A stretch of 8,986 nucleotides of DNA, from positions 1-8,986 of the forward strand of contig CANGFL010000037.1 of the NCBI GenBank assembly GCA_947453015.1, given 5' to 3'. Positions 1 to 7,273 of this stretch are shown one piece after another. This DNA comes from Oxalobacteraceae bacterium (GTDB lineage: Bacteria > Pseudomonadota > Gammaproteobacteria > Burkholderiales > Burkholderiaceae_D). The first letter of the stretch is position 1. Every line of letters begins with the position of its first letter. The position numbers and the translations under genes are program-made. A model generated the notes under the pieces. That model was not told the DNA's origin, ran no database searches, and saw only the letters and a program-made list of their open reading frames with translations.

Positions 1-1271
1 AATTCCGTCAGTTTGAAAGTTCATGGTACGAGGGCGACAAAATTAAACTCTCGCGTGACCGACTGGGTCGTCTCGGCTTTTTCACCGATACCAATGTGGA
101 CACCTTGGAGGTCCCTGGAGCGCCCGATCAGGTTGACTTGAATGTGAACGTCGTTGAAAAACCAACCGGTAACGTGATGATTGGTGCGGGTTTCTCAAGC
201 AGTGAAAAACTCACGCTGACGGGTTCTATCAATCAGGCAAATGCGTTTGGTACGGGTAACAACATTGGTATTAGCGTTAACACCAGTCGTGTTTACCGAA
301 CCATTGCCGTACAACATACCAATCCTTACTTCACCGAAGATGGTGTGAGTAAAACGACCGAGGTTTTTCTTAGAACTTCTCGGCCGCCACTTTACTTAAC
401 CGATATTGATTATAAAGTGGTGACTAAAGGCGGTAACGTTAGCTTTGGTGTTCCGTTTACTGAGTTCGATAGAGTGTTTTTAGGTGCCGGTATCGAAGAT
501 ACGACGGTTGATACCTACACTAACAGCCCGAGTCGATATCGTGAATTTGTGCACAATACGAACAATGAAGGGGGACCGCTTGTTATTGATGCGACTACTG
601 GCGACGGTAATGGCTTAGGCACTGCACATACGTTAGCGTTTCCTTTGACTGCTGCGTGGCAGCGCGACAATCGTGACAGTGCACTGATACCGACTAAGGG
701 TCGTTATCGCCGTGCCAATCTTGAAGTATCACCTGCCGGTTCATCTACGTATTACCGAACGACCTACCAAGATCAGTATTTCATTCCACTGAATCTGTCG
801 AATACTGCGACCTTGGCACTCAATGGTGAAGTCAATTACGGTGGTGCCCTAGGCGGTAATGCCTACCCGATTTTTAAGAACTACTATGCCGGAGGTATTG
901 GCACGGTTCGTGGCTATCAGGCTGGATCACTTTCGGTTTCGCAAACTGTCAGTGGGAATGTGGATAGTAAATACCGCCTACCTATCGGTGGCTCAGCCCG
1001 TTTGATTATGAATGCTGAATTGCAGATGCCATTCCCTGGCACGGGAGTCGATCGTAGTTTGCGCTGGTTTACATTCTTTGATGCCGGCCAGGTGTTTAAC
1101 CCGGAAAATGGTGAAAAGATTAACTTAAGCGACCTGCGCTACAGTACTGGCTTGGGTTTAAGTTGGATTTCTCCTGTCGGTCCGCTCAAGCTATCGCTGG
1201 GATATCCGATGAATCCACAGTCATACGACCGGACGCAGCGGTTCCAGTTCCAGTTGGGCACCGGATTTTGA
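1..1271 (+). CDS. bamA: BamA, outer membrane protein assembly factor (5'-truncated)
   Basis: This is the C-terminal part of BamA, the Omp85-family core of the BAM complex, which folds and inserts beta-barrel proteins into the outer membrane. The frame is open from base 3 with no start, so the gene begins outside the window; 422 codons are visible of a protein usually near 770-800 residues. The first ~50 codons match the end of POTRA5 (RLGRLGFF, then VPGAPDQVDLNV), and the rest is the 16-stranded barrel. Supporting motifs are NPYFTEDGVS early in the barrel, the loop-6 VRGY motif (906-917; VRGF/Y is the Omp85 hallmark) and a C-terminal beta-signal, FQFQLGTGF, ending in the Phe typical of outer membrane proteins. 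The GTG at base 96 is internal, not a start. skp, encoding a periplasmic chaperone for unfolded outer membrane proteins, follows. Confidence 0.97.
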   Translation, partial: FRQFESSWYEGDKIKLSRDRLGRLGFFTDTNVDTLEVPGAPDQVDLNVNVVEKPTGNVMIGAGFSSSEKLTLTGSINQANAFGTGNNIGISVNTSRVYRTIAVQHTNPYFTEDGVSKTTEVFLRTSRPPLYLTDIDYKVVTKGGNVSFGVPFTEFDRVFLGAGIEDTTVDTYTNSPSRYREFVHNTNNEGGPLVIDATTGDGNGLGTAHTLAFPLTAAWQRDNRDSALIPTKGRYRRANLEVSPAGSSTYYRTTYQDQYFIPLNLSNTATLALNGEVNYGGALGGNAYPIFKNYYAGGIGTVRGYQAGSLSVSQTVSGNVDSKYRLPIGGSARLIMNAELQMPFPGTGVDRSLRWFTFFDAGQVFNPENGEKINLSDLRYSTGLGLSWISPVGPLKLSLGYPMNPQSYDRTQRFQFQLGTGF

Positions 1272-1301
1272 TGCTCCAATGGCATAATAGACGGTCGCTT
1301 T

Positions 1302-1347
1302 GCGTAAATAGAGTTTTACCCTTCGTTGCGGGCTGACTGATTTACGC
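1302..1347 (+). repeat. Inverted repeat in the bamA-skp gap
   Basis: GCGTAAAT (1302-1309) is matched exactly by its reverse complement ATTTACGC (1340-1347) across a 30-base spacer. It lies in the largest gap of the forward gene run (1272-1373), just upstream of the skp ribosome-binding site. It could form an 8-bp stem in the mRNA or be a protein-binding site. No T-run follows it, so it is not a typical intrinsic terminator. An 8-bp match in a 100-base gap can also occur by chance. Confidence 0.35.
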
Positions 1348-1362
1348 GCTTATTGAGCATTG

Positions 1363-1366
1363 CGGA
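1363..1366 (+). promoter_or_regulatory. Shine-Dalgarno site that decides the skp start
   Basis: GGAG at 1363-1366 lies 7 bases upstream of the TTG at 1374, which is good ribosome-binding spacing. The alternative in-frame TTG at 1353 has no purine-rich site in front of it. This favours initiation at 1374. Confidence 0.7.
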
Positions 1367-1373
1367 GATTGAA

Positions 1374-1889
1374 TTGAAATCTGTAACCAAAAAAACAACC
1401 AAACTTGGTCTGGCCTTGCTGATGTCATTGCTTGTGCCTTTCTCAGCTAATGCGCAGCAGGATCTGAAGATTGGTTTTGTCAGCCTAGACAAAATTCTCA
1501 AGGATTCGACTCCTGCCAAAGCTGCTACGGCCCGTTTGGAGCAAGAGTTTTCTAAGCGCGAAAAAGATTTGCAAGAACTCTCAGTTAAACTCAAATCCAG
1601 CGCTGAAAAGCTCGACAAGGACGCTCCTGTTATCAGTGATGCTGAGCGAAGCAAGCGTCAGCGAGAACTGGGTGAGATGGACAAAGATTTTCAGCGTCGT
1701 CAACGCGAGTTTCGCGAAGATTTGAACCAACGCCGAAACGAAGAAATGGCGGCTGTTTTGGATAGAGCCAGCAAAGTCGTTAAGCAAATGGCTGAAGCGG
1801 AAAAATACGACTTAGTCCTTCAAGAAGCCGTGTATGTTGGTCCGCGGATTGATATCACCGAAAAAGTGCTGAAGGCACTCAATAAATAA
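1374..1889 (+). CDS. skp: Skp/OmpH-family periplasmic chaperone
   Basis: Skp (OmpH) is a trimeric, jellyfish-shaped chaperone that holds unfolded outer membrane proteins in the periplasm and passes them to BamA. I place the start at the TTG at 1374, giving 171 residues. That start yields a clean Sec signal peptide: basic n-region (MKSVTKKTTK), hydrophobic core (LGLALLMSLLVPF) and an ANA cleavage motif after about residue 27, giving mature QQDLKIGFVSLDKIL. The upstream TTG at 1353 would add two Glu residues to the n-region and lacks a ribosome-binding site. Residues ~45-145 are rich in Lys, Arg, Glu and Gln with the heptad-like pattern of the alpha-helical tentacles. The C-terminal AEKYDLVLQEAVYVGPRIDIT closes the beta body. 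bamA lies upstream, and lpxD follows after 15 bases. Confidence 0.93.
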   Translation: MKSVTKKTTKLGLALLMSLLVPFSANAQQDLKIGFVSLDKILKDSTPAKAATARLEQEFSKREKDLQELSVKLKSSAEKLDKDAPVISDAERSKRQRELGEMDKDFQRRQREFREDLNQRRNEEMAAVLDRASKVVKQMAEAEKYDLVLQEAVYVGPRIDITEKVLKALNK

Positions 1890-1904
1890 TCAGGACCTTT
1901 CGCC

Positions 1905-2954
1905 ATGAGCACTCGACTGGGCGATTTGGTTAAAAGCCTAGGCGGGGAGTTGATCGGTGATCCGGAAATCATCGTTACCGGTATCGCCCCGCTGGAAGCC
2001 GCAGGCGAAGCGCACATCACCTTTCTGTCCAACACCAAGTTGCGTTCACAAGCTGCTGCTACTCGGGCAGCGGCGCTGATTGCAGCCGCAAGTGAAGTCG
2101 AGGCGCTACGAGCTAGCTTTCATGGCGCATTCATCCTGACAGACAATCCGTATGCCTATTACGCGCACGCGGCACAGTATTTTGTTTCCCTAACCGCTGT
2201 TCCTATTACCCCAGGCATTCATGCCACGGCGGTCGTCAGCGAATCCGCTCAGATTGCAGCCACCGCCAGTATCGGTCCTCATGTAACGATTGAAGCGGGT
2301 GCGCAGGTAGGCGAGCACTGCGTGATCGGTGCGGGTAGCTTCATAGGACGAGATGCGCGAGTCGGTGCAGCGACCGTGTTTCATCCGAATGTGACGTTTC
2401 TTTCAGACTGCCACATCGGTGCTCGCGGTGTTATTCAATCCGGCGCAGTGATTGGCGGAGATGGTTTTGGTTTTGCCAATCAAAAGGGACAATGGATAAA
2501 AATTCCTCAGACCGGTGGTGTACGAATTGGTGACGATGTAGAGATCGGCTCGAGTACTACGATTGATCGTGGCGCCCTGGAGCACACCATCATCGAAAAG
2601 GGTGTCAAGCTCGATAACCAAATACAGATTGCTCACAATTGCCACATCGGTGAAAACACCGCGATGGCTGGCTGTGTCGGTGTCGCTGGCAGCGCAAAGA
2701 TTGGACGTAACTGCACATTCGGTGGTGCAGCGATGATTCTTGGACATCTAACTATCGCAGATAATGTGCATGTATCGTCCGGTAGCTTGGTGTCGCGCTC
2801 CATTCACGAAGCAGGGCAGTACACCGGCTTTTATCCGTTGGCGAAAAATTCAGACTGGGAAAAAACAGCCGCAGTCGTGCGTCAGCTCGACGGGCTGCGA
2901 GATCGTGTAAGAGAACTGGAAAAACTGGTCAGGGAACTGACATCAAAAAAATAA
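1905..2954 (+). CDS. lpxD: LpxD, UDP-3-O-acylglucosamine N-acyltransferase
   Basis: LpxD performs the third step of lipid A synthesis in the cytoplasm: it moves an R-3-hydroxyacyl chain from acyl-ACP to the 2-amino group of UDP-3-O-acyl-glucosamine. The 349-residue length is close to E. coli (341). Residues 1-100 form the N-terminal uridine-binding domain. Residues ~105-300 are hexapeptide repeats of the left-handed beta-helix (for example [10 protein letters not shown]). The C-terminal ~35 residues form a charged helix ([12 protein letters not shown]) of the type that contacts ACP. IAHN contains the presumed catalytic base His244 (E. coli His239); His281 matches E. coli His276. Aligning by hand, Leu295 sits where E. 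coli has the chain-length residue Met290, so the preferred chain may differ. The ATG is preceded by AGGA at 1892-1895 with 9-base spacing. Confidence 0.97.
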   Translation: MSTRLGDLVKSLGGELIGDPEIIVTGIAPLEAAGEAHITFLSNTKLRSQAAATRAAALIAAASEVEALRASFHGAFILTDNPYAYYAHAAQYFVSLTAVPITPGIHATAVVSESAQIAATASIGPHVTIEAGAQVGEHCVIGAGSFIGRDARVGAATVFHPNVTFLSDCHIGARGVIQSGAVIGGDGFGFANQKGQWIKIPQTGGVRIGDDVEIGSSTTIDRGALEHTIIEKGVKLDNQIQIAHNCHIGENTAMAGCVGVAGSAKIGRNCTFGGAAMILGHLTIADNVHVSSGSLVSRSIHEAGQYTGFYPLAKNSDWEKTAAVVRQLDGLRDRVRELEKLVRELTSKK

Positions 2955-2985
2955 CTCACTATTCAGAGAACAGGCAGCAAGTACC

Positions 2986-3450
2986 ATGAACAGTTTAGAT
3001 ATAAATCAGATCAAGCAATACCTACCTCATCGATACCCGCTATTGCTGGTCGATCGTGTGCTTAATTGGGAGTCCGGTAAAAGTATTAACGCGATCAAGA
3101 ACGTCACCATTAACGAAGAATTTTTCAATGGACATTTCCCTAACAAACCCGTGATGCCGGGCGTGATGACGATTGAAGCGTTAGCGCAAACATCAGCGCT
3201 GCTAGCGTTTTTGACGATGGGTCAAAAGCCAGATGAAAATGCGGTGGTGTATTTCCTTGGAATTGATAATGCACGCTTCAAGCGTCCTGTTGAGCCAGGC
3301 GATCAATTGCACATGCACGTAGAAATTTTGCGGCACTCGCGTGGGATTTGGAAATTTCAGGCACGAGCAACCGTGGATGACCAACTCGCTGTTGAAGCAG
3401 AGCTGATGTGCACCATGCGCAGCGTGGCAGATTCTCCTGCAGCGGAATAA
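2986..3450 (+). CDS. fabZ: FabZ, 3-hydroxyacyl-ACP dehydratase
   Basis: FabZ dehydrates 3-hydroxyacyl-ACP to trans-2-enoyl-ACP in fatty acid elongation. It competes with LpxA and LpxD for hydroxyacyl-ACP, which explains its place between their genes. The 154 residues form one hot-dog fold. The signature [12 protein letters not shown] contains catalytic His50, and the following IEALAQ helix contains Glu64. The N-terminal [13 protein letters not shown] and later [19 protein letters not shown] are also characteristic. FabA-type isomerase features are not evident and the length suits FabZ. The ATG is 31 bases after lpxD with only a weak AGG at 2972-2974 (11-base spacing), so initiation may depend partly on coupling. 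lpxA follows after 5 bases. Confidence 0.97.
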   Translation: MNSLDINQIKQYLPHRYPLLLVDRVLNWESGKSINAIKNVTINEEFFNGHFPNKPVMPGVMTIEALAQTSALLAFLTMGQKPDENAVVYFLGIDNARFKRPVEPGDQLHMHVEILRHSRGIWKFQARATVDDQLAVEAELMCTMRSVADSPAAE

Positions 3451-3455
3451 GCACT

Positions 3456-4244
3456 ATGGCGAAGATTCATCCAACAGCCATTGTTGAACCCGGCGCAGCT
3501 ATTCACGATAGCGCCGAGATTGGTGCTTACAGCATCATTGGTGCTAACGTTGTGATTGGTGCGCGTACTCGTGTGGGTCCTCATGTCGTCATTGATGGGA
3601 ATACCAGCATCGGCGAAGACAATGTTTTTTATCAGTTCTCGTCTATCGGCGCGCCACCACAAGATAAAAAATATGCGGGTGAGCCTACACGTCTTGAGAT
3701 AGGCGATAGAAATACTATTCGAGAGTTTTGTACCTTTAATCGTGGTACGGTGCAGGATGTTGGGGTTACTCGACTCGGTAACGATAACTGGATCATGGCC
3801 TATGTGCATCTTGCCCATGACTGCCAGATCGGCAACCACACCATCTTTGCTAACAACGCGCAGCTAGCCGGTCATGTGCAAGTGGATGATTGGGCCATCA
3901 TGGGTGGTTTTTCGAATGTTCACCAGTTCTGCAAAATCGGAGCACATGCGATGGTAGGTATGAGTACTAGCCTAACGCAAGACGTGCCACCGTATGTGAT
4001 TTTGTCGGGCAATCCGGCTCAGGCACATGGCATTAATAGCGAAGGCTTAAAGCGCCGCGGATTTTCGCGCGAAGCCATCACTGCGATACGTCATGCGTAT
4101 AAAGTGCTCTATAAATCGGGGCTGACATTAGAAGAAGCGAAAGCAGCGTTACAGGTGCAAGAGCAGTCCGAACCAGAATTTGCTGTGGAGTTAAAGCTTA
4201 TTCGTGATTTTCTCCAGAATGTGAGTCGTGGCATTGTCCGCTGA
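3456..4244 (+). CDS. lpxA: LpxA, UDP-N-acetylglucosamine O-acyltransferase
   Basis: LpxA catalyses the first step of lipid A synthesis, transfer of an R-3-hydroxyacyl chain from ACP to the 3-OH of UDP-GlcNAc. Starting at ATG 3456 (GCGGAA upstream) the protein is 262 residues, the same as E. coli; the frame is open further 5', but that would overlap fabZ and add a non-homologous tail. Residues 1-~185 are hexapeptide repeats of the left-handed beta-helix, followed by a helical C-terminal domain ([16 protein letters not shown]). The active site is visible: His118 and catalytic His121 in VHLAHDC, His140 in LAGH and His156 in VHQFC. The acyl-chain ruler position, Gly173 in E. coli, is Met169 here, the residue and number reported for the C10-selective P. 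aeruginosa enzyme. The end overlaps lpxB by 17 bases. Confidence 0.97.
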   Translation: MAKIHPTAIVEPGAAIHDSAEIGAYSIIGANVVIGARTRVGPHVVIDGNTSIGEDNVFYQFSSIGAPPQDKKYAGEPTRLEIGDRNTIREFCTFNRGTVQDVGVTRLGNDNWIMAYVHLAHDCQIGNHTIFANNAQLAGHVQVDDWAIMGGFSNVHQFCKIGAHAMVGMSTSLTQDVPPYVILSGNPAQAHGINSEGLKRRGFSREAITAIRHAYKVLYKSGLTLEEAKAALQVQEQSEPEFAVELKLIRDFLQNVSRGIVR

Positions 4245-5394
4245 TCTGTCGATTGCTATGGTGGCTGGTGAGGCCTCGGGTGACATACTCGCGGGCCGAA
4301 TGCTATCGGGCCTGCGCCCCATGCTGAGTGAAGCCCATCTCTACGGTATTGGTGGGCCTGCGATGGCAGAGCACGGTTTCGTGTCTGAGTATCCGATGGA
4401 TAAACTTGCAGTCAGAGGTTTGTTTGAGGTGTTGGCGCATTATCGTGAGCTCAAAGCATTTCGTGATTCATTGCGTGACCGACTACTGGAAGAGAGACCC
4501 GCTGCATTTATAGGCGTTGATGCGCCCGATTTCAACCTTGATCTGGAAATCGCTCTCAAGAAAGCCAAAATACCTACGATGCATTTTGTGAGTCCATCCA
4601 TCTGGGCTTGGCGTCGTAGTCGCATCAAAAAAATTGCGCGTGCCGTCGATCACATGTTGGTCATTTTTCCATTCGAGGAAGCGATCTACAAAAAAGCGGG
4701 CATACCAGTGACCTATGTAGGACATCCACTGGCAGAAGTGATTCCTATGGATCCTGATCAGGATGCAGCGCGCGATGCGCTTGGAATGGATCGTAACGGA
4801 CGTATCGTCACGATTTTGCCTGGTAGTCGATTATCCGAATTGAAGTACAACTCACGCGTGTTTATTGAAACAGCGGCACAACTGGCGAAGCGCGATCCAA
4901 CGATTAAATTTATTGTTCCGATGGCGGGTGAGACACAACGTGCCTATTTCGAGCAACTGATTGCACGCCCTGAGCTACAGCGCTTACCGCTGACGATCAT
5001 GACGGGTAATTCACACGAGGCGATTGCAGCATGCGATGCAGCGCTGGTCGCGAGCGGCACAGCGACGCTTGAAGTCGCTTTGTTTAAAAAACCCATGGTG
5101 ATTAGTTATCGTATGAATCCAGCCAGCTGGCAAATTCTGCGATTAATGGCGTATCAACCTTGGGTTGGTTTACCGAATGTGATGGCGCGCGAATTTTTAG
5201 TTCCTGAGTTATTACAAGATCGCGCTAATCCCGCAGGATTAGCCAGCGCATTGTGGGCGCAGATTTCAAATGATCAAAATCGTCAGCGCTTGCGCCGCCG
5301 CTTTGTCGATTTGCATCATGACTTGATGCGTAACACCGCTTCACAGAGCGCTCACGCCGTCATGGAGATGCTCTCTCAGCACGGTAGGCTGTAA
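4228..5394 (+). CDS. lpxB: LpxB, lipid A disaccharide synthase
   Basis: LpxB is a GT19-family glycosyltransferase at the inner face of the cytoplasmic membrane. It joins UDP-2,3-diacylglucosamine to 2,3-diacylglucosamine-1-phosphate (lipid X), making the disaccharide of lipid A. The 388-residue length fits (E. coli 382). Signatures in order are VAGEASGD at the N-terminus, GVDAPDFN with Asp98, [23 protein letters not shown] with Arg201, and [11 protein letters not shown] plus [16 protein letters not shown] in the nucleotide-binding half. Asp98 and Arg201 coincide with E. coli residues reported as important. The start is uncertain: GTG 4228 is the longest choice, TTG 4234 is possible, and ATG 4258 would cut into the first strand. 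No strong ribosome-binding site is seen, so coupling to lpxA through the 17-base overlap is likely. Confidence 0.96.
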   Translation: MALSADLSIAMVAGEASGDILAGRMLSGLRPMLSEAHLYGIGGPAMAEHGFVSEYPMDKLAVRGLFEVLAHYRELKAFRDSLRDRLLEERPAAFIGVDAPDFNLDLEIALKKAKIPTMHFVSPSIWAWRRSRIKKIARAVDHMLVIFPFEEAIYKKAGIPVTYVGHPLAEVIPMDPDQDAARDALGMDRNGRIVTILPGSRLSELKYNSRVFIETAAQLAKRDPTIKFIVPMAGETQRAYFEQLIARPELQRLPLTIMTGNSHEAIAACDAALVASGTATLEVALFKKPMVISYRMNPASWQILRLMAYQPWVGLPNVMAREFLVPELLQDRANPAGLASALWAQISNDQNRQRLRRRFVDLHHDLMRNTASQSAHAVMEMLSQHGRL

Positions 5395-5395
5395 C

Positions 5396-6037
5396 ATGCC
5401 CTCACAGCGATCGACGCCGTCTGTGCCAGTGATGCCCTTATTGTTCGACATCGAGGGTGAGTTGATCTGTGGTGTTGATGAAGCAGGTCGCGGTCCTCTA
5501 GCAGGGCCCGTCTTTGCCGCAGCCGTTATTCTCAACCCCGACTCGCCTCTTGCGGGTTTGCGCGACTCAAAAAAACTCACCGCTCAACGCCGCGAAGAAT
5601 TAGCGGTGATGATTAAGCGCGATGCCTTGTCGTGGTCCATCGCGCAATGTTCAGAAGCCGAGATCGATGAGCTCAACATACTGCAAGCAACCATGCTCGC
5701 TATGCGCAGAGCGATCGAAGGCTTATCAATCACACCCACACTTGCGCTTATCGATGGTAATCGTTGCCCGGTTTGTTCTGTACGTACCGAAGCCATCGTC
5801 AAAGGTGACGATAAAGTGTCACAAATTTCAGCGGCTTCAATTCTTGCCAAAACAGCGCGTGATGCAGCGCTGATGGTGATGCATAAAAATTATCCCAATT
5901 ACGCGTTCGATCAGCATAAGGGTTACCCGACTGCATTGCATCTTCAGCGATTGCGCGAGCACGGCGTGTCACCCGTTCATCGGCGATCCTACGGTCCGGT
6001 GCGTGATTTACTTACTATTGACGATCGCAGCCAATGA
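5396..6037 (+). CDS. rnhB: RNase HII
   Basis: RNase HII cleaves the RNA strand of RNA-DNA hybrids and nicks at single ribonucleotides embedded in DNA, starting ribonucleotide excision repair. The 213 residues carry the family signature [14 protein letters not shown], with active-site Asp28 and Glu29 and the GRG substrate-sensing motif at 31-33. Asp120 in LIDGN and Asp138 in KGDDK are the other probable metal ligands. [12 protein letters not shown] and HKGYPT (Tyr177, the expected ribonucleotide-sensing Tyr) are also typical. The start is ATG 5396, one base after lpxB, with AGG at 5386-5388 (7-base spacing). ATG 5432 is nearer the conserved core but has no ribosome-binding site. Its place after lpxB is a widespread arrangement in proteobacteria. 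Confidence 0.96.
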   Translation: MPSQRSTPSVPVMPLLFDIEGELICGVDEAGRGPLAGPVFAAAVILNPDSPLAGLRDSKKLTAQRREELAVMIKRDALSWSIAQCSEAEIDELNILQATMLAMRRAIEGLSITPTLALIDGNRCPVCSVRTEAIVKGDDKVSQISAASILAKTARDAALMVMHKNYPNYAFDQHKGYPTALHLQRLREHGVSPVHRRSYGPVRDLLTIDDRSQ

Positions 6038-6825
6038 CGCTTCGACAAATAAGTTCGCGCGATAACCCTCAATACAAGTTGTTGCGGCAGCTGGCGAGTA
6101 GTTCGCAAGCCCGACGCAAACAAGCTAAGACGCTGCTTGATGGTGTGCATTTATGTCAGGCGTGGTTACAGCATCGTGGCCAACCTGAATTGTGCGTGGT
6201 CAGCGAGAGTGCTAGCAATCATCCTGAGGTCAGCAGTGTTTTGAAAGAGTGCACCGACTTAGGAGCGGATTGCATGGTTTTGCCCAATGCCTTATTCACT
6301 GCGTTAAGTCAGGTTGAGCAGGGCGTCGCGCTGATGTTTGTTGTGAGCACTCCAACCAATAAACCGCTCGCATCGTTAAATCAGTCGTGCGTATTAATTG
6401 ATGCCGTTCAGGATCCGGGTAATCTAGGTTCGATACTGCGCACCGCCGCCGCCGCAGGCATCAAGCAAGTGATCTGTTCTGATGGAAGTGTGTTTGCATG
6501 GTCACCCAAAGTTTTGCGGGCAGGTATGGGAGCGCACTTTCAGTTGGATATTATTGAGCATGCTGATCTGCAGCAGTTAATCACTGCATCAACCGTGCCG
6601 GTTTACGCTACCGACTCGCATGCGAAGAAATCGATTTACCAAATGAATTTAACTCAGCCCTGTGCCTGGTTGTTTGGTAATGAAGGTCAGGGGATTTCAG
6701 AATTACTTTTGTCGTGCGTAACAGAGCGGCTCACCATACCCCAGCAAGCTGGTGTCGAGTCATTGAACGTTGCGGCGGCAGCCGCAGTGTGTTTGTTCGA
6801 GCAAAAACGTCAGTGTTTGATGTAG
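6034..6825 (+). CDS. TrmH/SpoU-family RNA 2'-O-ribose methyltransferase
   Basis: This is an S-adenosylmethionine-dependent RNA 2'-O-methyltransferase of the SPOUT (alpha/beta-knot) class. Residues ~1-105 match the SpoU substrate-binding domain ([15 protein letters not shown], then KTLLDGVHL). Residues ~118-258 form the knotted catalytic domain. All three family motifs are present: motif 1 [16 protein letters not shown] (Asn130, catalytic-type Arg136), motif 2 LFGNEGQGI (215-221) and motif 3 [16 protein letters not shown] (241-256). The knot forms dimers in characterised relatives. The likely substrate is rRNA, but the target nucleotide cannot be read from the sequence, so I give no symbol. 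The ATG overlaps the rnhB stop as ATGA, with no clear ribosome-binding site, so termination-reinitiation is likely. It ends the forward gene run. Confidence 0.93.
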   Translation: MTLRQISSRDNPQYKLLRQLASSSQARRKQAKTLLDGVHLCQAWLQHRGQPELCVVSESASNHPEVSSVLKECTDLGADCMVLPNALFTALSQVEQGVALMFVVSTPTNKPLASLNQSCVLIDAVQDPGNLGSILRTAAAAGIKQVICSDGSVFAWSPKVLRAGMGAHFQLDIIEHADLQQLITASTVPVYATDSHAKKSIYQMNLTQPCAWLFGNEGQGISELLLSCVTERLTIPQQAGVESLNVAAAAAVCLFEQKRQCLM

Positions 6826-6831
6826 GGCACC

Positions 6832-6877
6832 ATGCCATCGGACGCATTACCATCGCACTGAATGCCATCGCGACTGA
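6832..6877. repeat. Degenerate triplicated 14-16 bp repeat
   Basis: Three adjacent imperfect copies fill the gap between two convergent genes: ATGCCATCGGACGC (6832-6845), ATTACCATCGCACTGA (6846-6861) and ATGCCATCGCGACTGA (6862-6877). The shared core is CCATCG. The array ends at the stop codon of the reverse-strand gene. Its role is unknown. There is no T-tract and only a 4-bp hairpin (GGCA/TGCC at 6826-6836), so it does not look like an intrinsic terminator. Confidence 0.5.
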
Positions 6878-6878
6878 A

Positions 6879-7223
6879 TCAAGTAAACGGTAGAGGTGCT
6901 TCAACGTAGACCAGACCGGGTGCTACCCATCGCTGTGTTTCTGTTAGGCGTGTCGCCATCTCTTTTGAGCAGACATAATCGAAGCGGTAATGCCGACCAT
7001 CGATAATCGCGTAACGGTGAATTGGCTGATCAAGATAGTGGCCGATGGGATCAATCAGCCGCTGCGGCGTAGCTATCGCATCGCGTTTAACTTCAGCACG
7101 GGGTCTGAGTGGTTGACGGTAATTTCGCAGATCCGATTGAATAGTCTTAAAGCTGTCTTTGAGAGCCCATAGCAATAGCCCAAAGCCCAGCCAAAGTATC
7201 AGATCGATGGCAATCAATTCCAT
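6879..7223 (-). CDS. Uncharacterised small membrane-anchored protein
   Basis: I do not recognise this 114-residue protein. It looks like a real gene: GGGAG (bases 7231-7235 on the reverse strand) lies exactly 7 bases before the ATG, and the protein has an organised layout. Residues ~3-21 (IAIDLILWLGFGLLLWALK) form one hydrophobic segment, probably an uncleaved N-terminal membrane anchor. Residues ~22-55 are a basic, probably cytoplasmic linker rich in Arg and Lys. Residues ~56-110 look like a small folded domain rich in His, Tyr and Trp (PIGHYLDQPIHRYAIIDGRHYRFDYVC, shown here as the region 59-85, and APGLVYVEAP at 101-110). One Cys is present. It lies downstream of ppsR on the same strand after a 161-base gap and is convergent with the methyltransferase gene. 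Orientation in the membrane and function are unknown. Confidence 0.72.
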   Translation of the reverse strand: MELIAIDLILWLGFGLLLWALKDSFKTIQSDLRNYRQPLRPRAEVKRDAIATPQRLIDPIGHYLDQPIHRYAIIDGRHYRFDYVCSKEMATRLTETQRWVAPGLVYVEAPLPFT

Positions 7224-7230
7224 GAAAATG

Positions 7231-7235
7231 CTCCC
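7231..7235 (-). promoter_or_regulatory. Strong Shine-Dalgarno site for the small membrane protein
   Basis: On the reverse strand GGGAG lies 7 bases upstream of the ATG whose first base is 7223. It is one of the best ribosome-binding sites in the window and the main evidence that this small gene is translated. Confidence 0.7.
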
Positions 7236-7243
7236 AAGTAGTC

Positions 7244-7273
7244 GAGGTGTGGTCGTGGTTGGTCGAGCACCTC
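7244..7273 (-). repeat. Inverted repeat in the leader of the small membrane protein gene
   Basis: GAGGTG (7244-7249) and CACCTC (7268-7273) are exact reverse complements around an 18-base spacer. The spacer and flank also repeat GTCGAG (7241-7246 and 7262-7267). The structure begins about 9 bases upstream of the ribosome-binding site, so it could be a leader hairpin or an operator half-site pair. The evidence is sequence symmetry only. Confidence 0.3.

Noticed and set aside
96..98. GTG at 96 as a start of a 391-residue protein
   Set aside because: The frame is open to base 3 and the upstream codons match the end of POTRA5 of BamA, so this is an internal Val codon of a gene cut by the window.
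1268..1288. Promoter TTGATG ... CATAAT at the end of bamA
   Set aside because: The two boxes are only 9 bases apart, and no suitable -35 lies 16-18 bases before CATAAT.
1316..1654. Reverse-strand 112-codon ORF opposite skp
   Set aside because: It lies antisense to a well-supported gene, has no recognisable protein pattern and no ribosome-binding site that I can see.
2205..2800. Repeated hexapeptide-encoding sequence in lpxD (and in lpxA) as DNA repeats
   Set aside because: The periodicity reflects the protein left-handed beta-helix repeats of these acyltransferases and is not a DNA repeat array or CRISPR.
3408..3455. Longer lpxA starting at GTG 3408
   Set aside because: It would overlap fabZ by 43 bases and add 16 non-homologous residues; ATG 3456 gives exactly the E. 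coli length and has a ribosome-binding site.
3357..3839. Reverse-strand 160-codon ORF across fabZ and lpxA
   Set aside because: It is antisense to two conserved genes, and its His/Asn/Ser-rich composition is typical of a shadow frame of hexapeptide-repeat DNA.
6826..6878. Bidirectional intrinsic terminator between the convergent genes
   Set aside because: Only a 4-bp hairpin with a 3-base loop is present, and there is no T-run on either strand.
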